Source: Pseudoalteromonas citrea (GTDB lineage Bacteria; Pseudomonadota; Gammaproteobacteria; Enterobacterales; Alteromonadaceae). From it: a stretch of DNA of 64,000 nucleotides. Each line of letters opens with the position of its first letter. The first letter of the stretch is position 1. Shown here piece by piece: positions 34,423 through 42,016 of the stretch. The stretch lies in the NCBI RefSeq assembly GCF_000238375.3, contig NZ_AHBZ03000014.1:744001-808000 (forward strand). The letters run 5' to 3'. The notes beneath the pieces are model-generated. The model made no database searches, was not told where the DNA came from, and worked only from the letters and a program-made list of their open reading frames with translations. Both the position numbers and the translations under genes were made by a program.

Positions 34423-35162
34423 AACACCACCTTCCCATCATTTTTATACACACATTCAGCCACATACCCTGCTAACATCCCCAGTCCTGACGATAACAAC
34501 AACCCAGCCTGCCACTGTACAAGTGCAAACACAGTTGCACTGTAGGCTGCAACACCGACACAGACTAATACAGGAAACGTTTTAATACTCGGCACAATCA
34601 ACGCGATAAATGTCGCAACAATGGCAAAATCTAACCCGACACTATGTAATTCGGGCATTGATGTACCAAGCACAATACCCAGCGTAGTTGCCAAGTTCCA
34701 TGACACGTAAAAACATCCACCAGCTCCGAGCGCAAACCATGGATTTGACTGAAAGCTTTTAAACTTCTCAGACATAACGATGGCAAACATCTCATCGGTG
34801 AGTAGAAACCCTAAAGTGATCCGCCACCGAGTAGGTAAAGTCTGTAGTGAAGGACGCAGCGATAAGCTATATAGCAAGTGGCGAGACGTGATCAAAGTGG
34901 TGGTCAGTAAAATGCCCATAACGCCAATACCAGATGCCAACATGCCCAATGCAGCGAGCTGTGCAGCACCGGCAAAAACAATGGCTGACATCGCTTGTGC
35001 TTGTAACCATGTTAAACCAACCTCAATAGCATATGAACCGGCAAGTATACCCCAAGGCACCACAGCCAGTGCCAAAGGGAAAACAGCCAAAGCACCACGC
35101 ATGAGCGAAACATATTTATTATTACTTTCTGAACTTTGCATTATAAAACCAAGCATTTTCAT
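34419..35162 (-). CDS. azlC: AzlC family branched-chain amino acid permease
   Basis: About 247 residues with many membrane segments. AzlC motifs: PLALAVVPWGILAGS, AGAAQLAALGMLASG and TTTLITSRHLLYSLSLRP, the last very characteristic. It is the larger subunit of the AzlCD (YgaZ/YgaH-like) exporter. The start is ATG 35162 or the GTG just before, with GAGG 6-9 bases upstream. An AraC-type regulator gene lies 42 bases upstream and is transcribed in the same direction. Confidence 0.92.
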   Translation of the reverse strand: MKMLGFIMQSSESNNKYVSLMRGALAVFPLALAVVPWGILAGSYAIEVGLTWLQAQAMSAIVFAGAAQLAALGMLASGIGVMGILLTTTLITSRHLLYSLSLRPSLQTLPTRWRITLGFLLTDEMFAIVMSEKFKSFQSNPWFALGAGGCFYVSWNLATTLGIVLGTSMPELHSVGLDFAIVATFIALIVPSIKTFPVLVCVGVAAYSATVFALVQWQAGLLLSSGLGMLAGYVAECVYKNDGKVVL

Positions 35163-35206
35163 CACTATTTACCTCATTAAATGATAGAAATACCCTACCC
35201 TATGCG

Positions 35207-36055
35207 CTAATAAATAACTTGTACGTTATTGCTAGTCACGGCTTTAGCATACTGCCCAGGTGCCACCCCCATCATACGTTTAAAGTGACGATGAAAATGG
35301 CTTTGATCATGAAAGCCACATGTAAGCGCGACATCAAGCTGATTATTGCCTTGACGCAACAACCCTTTAGCACGCCGCAATCGCGCTTGAATTTGATAAG
35401 TATGTGGTGGTAAACCAAACTGCTTTTGAAACTCACGTAATAAATGACATGCGCTAATGCCCGCTAATACTGAAAGTGCTTGCAAGGAAATATCAGACTC
35501 AGGGTGTTCATCCAAAAATTGCTTGACCAATAACAGCGATACTTTTCGCTTGCTCTGCAGCGCACTTTTTTTACTAGATTTACTATGGCGGGCAACCAAT
35601 TTAATCAATGAGGAGTAAAGTAGAGACTCCCTGACAAGACGGTTATCTGATTTATCTAACGTCGTAAACATCTCCCTCAATAAATCTGCTAACTGTGGAT
35701 CATGCACCACCGCATCAGAGAAGTAAGGCGCGCCATTCGTTACTCCAAGTTCACTACTAATGCCTTCAAATACTTCAGGAGTTGGATACATAGCTCGATA
35801 TGCCCATCCTAACTCGGTCGCTGAACATCCATTGTGCACCTCATCGGCATTCACAAGTATAATGCTGTGCTGGGGGGCAATATGATTTCCACCGGTGCGA
35901 TAAAAACGCTGGGCACCCGATTCAATGACACCTATCGTATACCCTTCATGACTATGTCGAGAGAAGGTTTGTTTAGTGTAATTTGCGTTAAGTAACTCAA
36001 CGCCTCCTAATTCTGAAGCATAGGCAAACTCCGCAATTTCAGTTTTTTTGCTCAT
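35207..36055 (-). CDS. AraC family transcriptional regulator of the azlCD cluster
   Basis: About 282 residues from ATG 36055 (MSKKTEIAEFAYASEL); the frame continues to 36205, but that extension has no typical regulator sequence and no better ribosome site. N-terminal cupin sensor (FSRHSHEGYTIGVIESGAQRF) and C-terminal double helix-turn-helix (ISLQALSVLAGISACHLLREF; VALTCGFHDQSHFHRHFKRMMG). AraC proteins of this type commonly sit beside azlCD and respond to amino acids. Its gene directly precedes azlC on the same strand. Confidence 0.88.
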   Translation of the reverse strand: MSKKTEIAEFAYASELGGVELLNANYTKQTFSRHSHEGYTIGVIESGAQRFYRTGGNHIAPQHSIILVNADEVHNGCSATELGWAYRAMYPTPEVFEGISSELGVTNGAPYFSDAVVHDPQLADLLREMFTTLDKSDNRLVRESLLYSSLIKLVARHSKSSKKSALQSKRKVSLLLVKQFLDEHPESDISLQALSVLAGISACHLLREFQKQFGLPPHTYQIQARLRRAKGLLRQGNNQLDVALTCGFHDQSHFHRHFKRMMGVAPGQYAKAVTSNNVQVIY

Positions 36056-36468
36056 AATGAGTTTAACATCCCCTTTGAAATTGATAGGCCATACAGCTGC
36101 CTGCACGAGGCTTCCTACTCTATCGAAAAACGTACGATAAGTTTTGTACAAAATGCGCATCATTTTATGCACCGTATAACTATCTCTTAGCTTTGGCAAA
36201 CGCATCGGTGCTTCTAATTGCAGCTTATTCTGCTTAAGTAGCTAAAGTGCCGTTTGTGCTTTGATGCTTTTTTATGCTTTCTCTGATTGCTCAATGATAT
36301 TTCACACTCAAAAAAGTTAGTCACTCCACAATAATAAAAAGCATTAAAAACCCACTAAAATGTAATCAACTTGTAAAATAAAACCAAACAAATTAACTTA
36401 CCTAACAGTTTTATGTGACAACAAAACCATTTCCAGCGTAAACATGCTGGACTCTTTCAAGGAATACT
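36056..36468. other. Divergent intergenic region, no gene seen
   Basis: About 413 bases if the AraC gene starts at 36055. The first 150 bases remain open in the AraC frame, so a longer AraC form is possible. The rest is AT-rich; I saw no distinct operator or terminator. Confidence 0.4.
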
Positions 36469-37758
36469 ATGAAAATTACAAAACTTAGCGCATGCGTTTT
36501 ATTACTCACTTCAACCACGGGTAGTGCATTTACTCAGTTAGGGGGTGGCGGCGCTATGCCCATGGGTCATGAGTGGTTAACCCGCACAGCGGCATTAGAA
36601 GTACTTAATGAAGAGCATATTATTGAACCAGACTTAGAGGACCCTCGCCAATATTGGCAATTTGGGTTAGCTAAAAATGTGCACATCACCAACGCATCAA
36701 GCGAGGTCAGTAGCATTAAGGCTACACCTAATAATAATAGGAAGTACCAGCCCAAATACTATGATATATACTCGGCTATTATTGGTGAACGATGGGTTGA
36801 TATTGCAGGGTTCAATGTCACAAGTGCCAGTGCAGATCCCACCGGCCCAAATTGCTTTAACGCAGTATCGCAAGAACCTGCACAACTACAACAAGATCAC
36901 TTTATGCGTCGCTATGATGATGTCGGTGGTCAAGGTGGGGTCAACGCAGCTCACCGTGCACAAACTCGCTTTATTAGTCACTTTGTCAACGCTGCAATGG
37001 CGGACGAGAAAAACATTGAAGTATGGGACGGTGGAGGTTACTCAGTAAAGACTGATGTTGACCATAACTACTTTTTGTTCGGCCGAGCAGTCCACCTTTT
37101 TCAAGACTCATTTAGTCCAGAGCATACTGTCCGGTTAGCTCAAGACAATTACGAAAAAATTTGGCAGGTTAAAGCCTATTTGTGCTCGCAAGGAGCTGAA
37201 CAACATACGCATGATACCGCTGATATTGTGAACTTTGATAGCGGTGACGTTATTTGGAAAAAGCACACCCGTAAGCAGCTCGGCTGGTCTTCTTATAAAG
37301 CCAGTAATATGAAGCCAGTCGCTTTAGTCGCATTAGAAGCAAGTAAAGATCTATGGGCCGCTTTTATTCGCACAATGGCAGTAGAGGTTACACAACGCCA
37401 AAGCTATGCCCGCACAGAGGCACAACTATTGGTTGATAATTGGTTGTCGTTCGACACCCAAGCCATGCTCACTTGGTATCAAAACCAACAACATCGTGAT
37501 CACACCTATGTGTTAGCTCCCACTGATACCGGAATAGGAAAAACACAACACGCCTGTATGACTGAATTAAAAGTGGGTACCACAGATCAGCTCGAACGCG
37601 TAGCGCAACTCACCGAAGAGCGCCGCCAATGTTTATATAATATTGAAACGCAGCGCGGTTATGAAGACGCATACGACGCTTATATAAAAATGCCCTATAA
37701 CTGGCGCTGGAAGTCACTCATGTGGAAAAAACCACCTGCTGATTGGCAAATCCCGTAA
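36469..37758 (+). CDS. Secreted zinc-dependent phospholipase C-like protein
   Basis: A 429-residue protein with signal peptide MKITKLSACVLLLTSTTGSA. The centre reads DVDHNYFLFGRAVHLFQDSF (196-215), and H209-x3-D213-x5-H219 reproduces the metal spacing of bacterial phospholipase C (His118, Asp122, His128 in B. cereus numbering). Other candidate ligands are H34 in GHEW, H144 and H162. S1/P1 nuclease, which shares the fold, is the alternative. The C-terminal part has no known domain. The gene stands alone, and its lipid substrate is a guess. Confidence 0.6.
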   Translation: MKITKLSACVLLLTSTTGSAFTQLGGGGAMPMGHEWLTRTAALEVLNEEHIIEPDLEDPRQYWQFGLAKNVHITNASSEVSSIKATPNNNRKYQPKYYDIYSAIIGERWVDIAGFNVTSASADPTGPNCFNAVSQEPAQLQQDHFMRRYDDVGGQGGVNAAHRAQTRFISHFVNAAMADEKNIEVWDGGGYSVKTDVDHNYFLFGRAVHLFQDSFSPEHTVRLAQDNYEKIWQVKAYLCSQGAEQHTHDTADIVNFDSGDVIWKKHTRKQLGWSSYKASNMKPVALVALEASKDLWAAFIRTMAVEVTQRQSYARTEAQLLVDNWLSFDTQAMLTWYQNQQHRDHTYVLAPTDTGIGKTQHACMTELKVGTTDQLERVAQLTEERRQCLYNIETQRGYEDAYDAYIKMPYNWRWKSLMWKKPPADWQIP

Positions 37759-37822
37759 GTCATTGAGAAAATCATGAATAATTCACTGACGCTGGGTGTA
37801 ACCTAACCCAAGCTCAAAAACA

Positions 37823-37872
37823 CATGTGACTGCGGTATAAAAGGCATTCAATGCTTACAAAGCAGTCACATG
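37823..37872. terminator. Nested inverted repeat between convergent genes
   Basis: CATGTGACTGC (37823-37833) pairs perfectly with GCAGTCACATG (37862-37872). The 28-base loop holds a smaller GCAT/ATGC stem. No T-run is present. It is probably a terminator for the PLC-like gene. Confidence 0.5.
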
Positions 37873-37971
37873 ATTTAATGTTATAACGCCCCCTATAAAT
37901 CACACAACAAAAGCGCCCTCCTTTTGTACAGCGTGTAATTTATTAAGCCAGCGAACCCCATTGCGACGCTA

Positions 37972-39639
37972 TTATCGTGTAAAAGGAATTGTTAGCTCAG
38001 ACTCTCTGCCATTACCGTATTCAATATCGATGTAATAAGCCCCTCGATTTGGCTTTTTATATTGTGGGTCTTGCGTATCAAGAGCTAGTACAACTCGATG
38101 ACCTCTAGGAACATCATATGCGGTTGTTGCCATTTCAAACTCAAGTTTAACAACTTCACCCGCCTCAGCTTTAGGAAGTGTATATACGCCGTGAGTGATA
38201 AGCTTTGCCGTGCCAAGTACATTCATATCATATAAGTAAGCCACTATCTGAGCCTGCTCAGCATGCGGCTGCACATATAAACTCAATGTGGGATTACCTC
38301 TTATTTTCATCTTGGTCACAGCTTTTGGCGATTGATAGTAAATACCACGAATGTCTGACGCCGCGTATATATGACTATAAACGGGGATCTCCAATTGCTC
38401 TAATAATTGCGAGAGCACCGGAATGCTGGTGGTAAACAACGTGCCCGCCCATGCATTTAGAGTATTGTCTCTGCTTCTTGACGCACTATAGGGCGTAGCT
38501 TCTAAATCTCCATTATCAAACCAAGTTCGTGGATGTAAAAAATAACGCTGCGTTGCAATGACGGTGTCTGACAATGAAGTAAATTGATCGGTACTATCGC
38601 TAAACTTAACCTTCATATTAATGGGCTTATTACTGGGTAGCTTACTTGGCTGTTGTTTTAAATGTAGGTCAAACCAGTGGTATACGTTTTCCCATACAAG
38701 ATTCTCGCCGATACCCAATAGATCAGGTAAAACCTCCGCTGTACCATGGGTTCCCGGTAGCAAATCGATGTATTTCGGGGTAGTTAACTGCTCAAAAAGA
38801 GTCACTAAACTATTTGGCTGAAATAAATTATCACCATAGCTTTTCGCTAAATAAATGGCTGTGCCATTGGCATTTAACTTATCAATATATTCAGAAGGAG
38901 AGCGCACTAATGCCCAGTCAATAACCTCCGGTAATGTACTTTCATCATGAGACTTTATTGCCTCCCAGTAACGTGGCACATTCACATCAAGATTACCGGT
39001 TAACTGGCCCGATAATGTTAAAATCTCGCCCCAAGCTAATCTAGGTGATTGATTACCATATAACGAATCAACGAGGCTGCCCCAACTACTTAATGCAGCG
39101 ACAGCTTTTACTCGGCTGTCTTGTGCCGCCCCAATTAAACTAATACCTGAGCCATACGATATACCGCCCGTGCCAATCGCATTTTCATCTACGGGGTAAT
39201 TATCAATAAGAAAGTCTATTGCCTTGCTGTAATCAGCAATGTCGTTGGGCCCTGCAGTATCAACTACCCCTTCAGAGCCTCCAAAACCTCGCGTTGCATA
39301 GCTCAGTACAATATATCCACGTTCAGCCAAATAAGCGGCTTGCTTAATATACTGATATTCATTAAGAGCCCAGCTATTAATAAAGATCACCGCAGGGGCT
39401 TTTTCATCTATTTGCGTCGGTACAAATATATTTGCTTTGAGGTTTAACCCATCTTCTGTTGTGATCTCAATAGAATCATCAATGGTAAAGTGTTCTGAAC
39501 GGGGAAGGAGTAACTGCTGCGGCTTACTCAACCAATCAAGTATTGGCAAATGTGACGCCGCAGTAGCATGGTGGCTTATAAGCAACGTACTAAATTGAGC
39601 TACCCACAAAACCGTAAATATACGAATCATTACTTTCAT
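37972..39639 (-). CDS. Secreted CocE/NonD-type S15 hydrolase
   Basis: A 555-residue protein with signal peptide MKVMIRIFTVLWVAQFSTLL. Alpha/beta-hydrolase of the S15/CocE type: INSWALNEYQYIKQAAYLAE and YATRGFGGSEG upstream, nucleophile Ser161 in GTGGISYGSG, catalytic His in LPGTHGTAEV (about 299), and the C-terminal jelly-roll domain (EMATTAYDVPRGHRVVLALD). Members include X-Pro dipeptidyl-peptidases and cocaine/acyl esterases; the substrate is not deducible. A good ribosome site, AAGGA, precedes ATG. Confidence 0.85.
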   Translation of the reverse strand: MKVMIRIFTVLWVAQFSTLLISHHATAASHLPILDWLSKPQQLLLPRSEHFTIDDSIEITTEDGLNLKANIFVPTQIDEKAPAVIFINSWALNEYQYIKQAAYLAERGYIVLSYATRGFGGSEGVVDTAGPNDIADYSKAIDFLIDNYPVDENAIGTGGISYGSGISLIGAAQDSRVKAVAALSSWGSLVDSLYGNQSPRLAWGEILTLSGQLTGNLDVNVPRYWEAIKSHDESTLPEVIDWALVRSPSEYIDKLNANGTAIYLAKSYGDNLFQPNSLVTLFEQLTTPKYIDLLPGTHGTAEVLPDLLGIGENLVWENVYHWFDLHLKQQPSKLPSNKPINMKVKFSDSTDQFTSLSDTVIATQRYFLHPRTWFDNGDLEATPYSASRSRDNTLNAWAGTLFTTSIPVLSQLLEQLEIPVYSHIYAASDIRGIYYQSPKAVTKMKIRGNPTLSLYVQPHAEQAQIVAYLYDMNVLGTAKLITHGVYTLPKAEAGEVVKLEFEMATTAYDVPRGHRVVLALDTQDPQYKKPNRGAYYIDIEYGNGRESELTIPFTR

Positions 39640-39786
39640 TATGTGTCCTTAACTGTTGTCAATTAATCGCAACTAGTGCAAAAACACCACCAGTTACAAT
39701 TAATTTACTTTAGTCGGACATACTGAAGTTGCAAACTTTCCGATAACTCTTGTGCTTGGGCAACTGCCTTTTATTGTGTAACATGC

Positions 39787-40875
39787 CTACAAAGTTCGCC
39801 ACCAGCGAGTGCCTTGCTGTTCACAACCCCCTACGGTGATCACCGCACCTATAATCGGTGTATTTAGCACAACTGACTGTTTGTCCGCGGCACTCAGCGC
39901 TCGCTCTAATGGCTCGTACCAAGTGTGAAATGCCAAGTCGAAGGTACCATTGTGAATGGGGATCATTACCTTTCCTTGTAAATCAATGTGCGCCTGCACT
40001 GATTGCTCTGGAGTCATATGTACATCGGCCCAATCTTTATCATAAGCACCGGTTTCTATGAGGGTATAATCAAACGGCCCATATTTATCACCGATGGTTT
40101 TAAACCCTGAAAAATATCCAGAATCTCCGCTAAAATAGAGGCTTTCATCGTTCGTTTTAATCACCCACGAGCCCCATAGCGTGGTATTGGCATCGCTTAG
40201 GCCGCGTCCTGAAAAATGCTGCGTTGGCGTGAATGCCACTAACGCATCTTCAGTCTTTAGCTCTTGCCACCAGTCAAACGACGTAATTTTTTGCTTATCA
40301 ATACCCCATGCAGCTAAGTCACCTTCTACCCCTAACGGTACCAAAAACTGAGCGGTTTTATGTGCCAGCGCGCGAACCGCCGCCTTATCTAAGTGATCAT
40401 AATGATTATGCGAAATAATAACCTTATCTATACTCGGTAATGCGTCTATGGATATCGGCGCTGGTTGAAAGCGCTTTGGCCCCAAAAAACTAAAAGGTGA
40501 CGCTCGCTCTGAAAATACCGGATCTAATAACCAGTATTCACCTTTCACCTTCAGTAAAATCGAAGAATGACCAAGTTTGATAATATGTACTTTATCGTTA
40601 CTGAGCGCTGCCAACGAATCCGCTGTAATCGTTGCCATAGGGAGGCGACTTGTCGGTTCAGTATCGACTCTATTTTCAGTGATATAGCGCTTTACGATCC
40701 CGAGGGTTTTACCGATTGATTGTGGTTCAATGGCCACTAAATTATTAAACCGTTTACCATCGTACTGAGACGATGCGCGCGCGACTTCAACATTCGCGAC
40801 CAAATTACTATTCACACTATACCCTCCTATCACGGCACATATTATTATGCTCAGTCCAATCCACAACACTCTCAT
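39787..40875 (-). CDS. Membrane-anchored MBL-fold hydrolase (NAPE-PLD/UlaG-like)
   Basis: A 362-residue protein with an N-terminal membrane anchor or signal (MRVLWIGLSIIICAVIGGYS). Metallo-beta-lactamase motifs: GHSSILLKVKGEYWLLDPVFS, ISHNHYDHLD (HxHxDH), TPTQHFSGRG, SLYFSGDSGYF and MIPIHNGTFDLAFHTWYEPL. This pattern fits the NAPE-PLD/RomA-like phosphodiesterase branch. A palindrome just upstream and a divergent TetR gene suggest control by that repressor. The physiological substrate is unknown. Confidence 0.87.
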   Translation of the reverse strand: MRVLWIGLSIIICAVIGGYSVNSNLVANVEVARASSQYDGKRFNNLVAIEPQSIGKTLGIVKRYITENRVDTEPTSRLPMATITADSLAALSNDKVHIIKLGHSSILLKVKGEYWLLDPVFSERASPFSFLGPKRFQPAPISIDALPSIDKVIISHNHYDHLDKAAVRALAHKTAQFLVPLGVEGDLAAWGIDKQKITSFDWWQELKTEDALVAFTPTQHFSGRGLSDANTTLWGSWVIKTNDESLYFSGDSGYFSGFKTIGDKYGPFDYTLIETGAYDKDWADVHMTPEQSVQAHIDLQGKVMIPIHNGTFDLAFHTWYEPLERALSAADKQSVVLNTPIIGAVITVGGCEQQGTRWWRTL

Positions 40876-41194
40876 ATCACCACACCAAAAGTAAACTATA
40901 CTGTGTAGTTTTTCACTAAAGTAAATAAAAGTAAACTAATTAGTGCACTTTTTTAGTGGCTTGATAAAATATCTGACAATAGAGTTAAGGTAAGTAACCT
41001 CAACTCTGGATAAGCGAATTTGCCCAATAAAGCTATTTTTCTCACTCTCGGCGTTGCTTTCATTTGTAATAGCCCGCTATTAATGCATAAAAGCGCCTTG
41101 ATATTGAACAAAATATCATCATTGGATTGTACGTAAGTTTGTTTACAAAACATCTTCTATTCCAAAACCCTTATCCAAACCTGAGGTTAAGTAC
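40876..41194. other. Divergent region between MBL hydrolase and tetR genes
   Basis: 319 bases holding the TetR-type palindrome at 40893-40911. A 66-codon minus-strand frame at 40953-41153 has no signature or convincing ribosome site, and I do not call it. Confidence 0.45.
40893..40911. promoter_or_regulatory. TetR-type palindromic operator upstream of the MBL gene
   Basis: AAACTATAC, T, GTGTAGTTT: arms match at 8 of 9 positions around a central T. It lies 18 bases before the MBL gene start, where a bound repressor would block transcription. The divergent tetR product is the obvious ligand. Confidence 0.6.
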
Positions 41195-41788
41195 ATGAAA
41201 CTATCAGACAAAAAACGATTACAAATATTAGATGCGGCACAAGATTTATTTTATCAATACGGACTAGACCAAACCAGTATGGATACGGTGTCGAGTCATG
41301 CTGGGGTATCTAAGCGCACCGTCTATAATCATTTTGCCTCAAAAGAGGTACTGTTTCATGCGATTTTAGACCGCATGCTCGAAAAGGTCGCCAATGTCAG
41401 TGCCATAGAATTTGACAGTGCTCGTCCGATACAAGCCCAATTAACCGACATTGCCACGCAAGAAGTGGCCTTACTTACTTCAAGCGAATTTTTAAAAATC
41501 GGTAAAATTGCCTTTATGCAAATGCTGCAACAGCCTGAACTGGCCAAATCACTCTCAGCTAATTCTATCGGCTGCATGACATATTTTAGTGAGTTTTTAA
41601 TGCAAGCCTCTGCCGCTGGAGCACTCAAAATCACAGATGCTGACTACGCAGCAAAGCAGTTTGTGTATCAATTAAAGTCATTCACTTTTTATCCACTACT
41701 TTATGGCTTTGAAGCGGTCAGTGACATAGCAATGAACCGAGCAATTGAAGAAACGGTGATTATGTTCGTAGCACGGTATAAGCCTTAA
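41195..41788 (+). CDS. TetR/AcrR family transcriptional regulator
   Basis: A 197-residue protein. The N-terminal TetR helix-turn-helix reads RLQILDAAQDLFYQYGLDQTSMDTVSSHAG, then VSKRTVYNHFASKEVLFHAIL. The C-terminal ligand-binding part resembles the AefR-like group (EFLKIGKIAFMQMLQQPELAKSL). GAGG precedes ATG. It likely represses the divergent MBL hydrolase gene and perhaps itself; the ligand is unknown. Confidence 0.9.
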   Translation: MKLSDKKRLQILDAAQDLFYQYGLDQTSMDTVSSHAGVSKRTVYNHFASKEVLFHAILDRMLEKVANVSAIEFDSARPIQAQLTDIATQEVALLTSSEFLKIGKIAFMQMLQQPELAKSLSANSIGCMTYFSEFLMQASAAGALKITDADYAAKQFVYQLKSFTFYPLLYGFEAVSDIAMNRAIEETVIMFVARYKP

Positions 41789-41896
41789 AAATAACAAGTA
41801 AGCGCTAGCTTTAGCCTCTAACAACTTGCTTTTTAATGAGTTCAATTAACCATTAATAACGTAATATAGTAAAATAATAAGCTAGGCTCGATTTTA

Positions 41897-41920
41897 TTTT
41901 TTGACAATAGTGTCAAAAAA
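41897..41920. terminator. Hairpin after tetR
   Basis: TTTTTTGACA (41897-41906) and TGTCAAAAAA (41911-41920) around ATAG form a symmetrical hairpin that could terminate from either side. Confidence 0.55.
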
Positions 41921-41968
41921 GGCATTGATTGGCCTGCCAGCAAAGTCAGTGGCAAGCCAAAATAAAAG

Positions 41969-42003
41969 CGTAATTCAGACCTCGGCTTTAAGCCTGAATT
42001 ACT
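41969..42003 (-). terminator. Terminator after the beta-propeller surface protein gene
   Basis: GTAATTCA and TGAATTAC arms enclose a GGCT/AGCC stem. On the minus strand it is followed by GCTTTTATTTT, 14 bases past the stop. Confidence 0.65.
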
Positions 42004-42016
42004 ACTCAACATTAAA

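Noticed and set aside
40953-41153. 66-codon minus-strand frame in the MBL/tetR gap
   Set aside because: No signal, motif or convincing ribosome site, and it fills a region where divergent promoters are needed.
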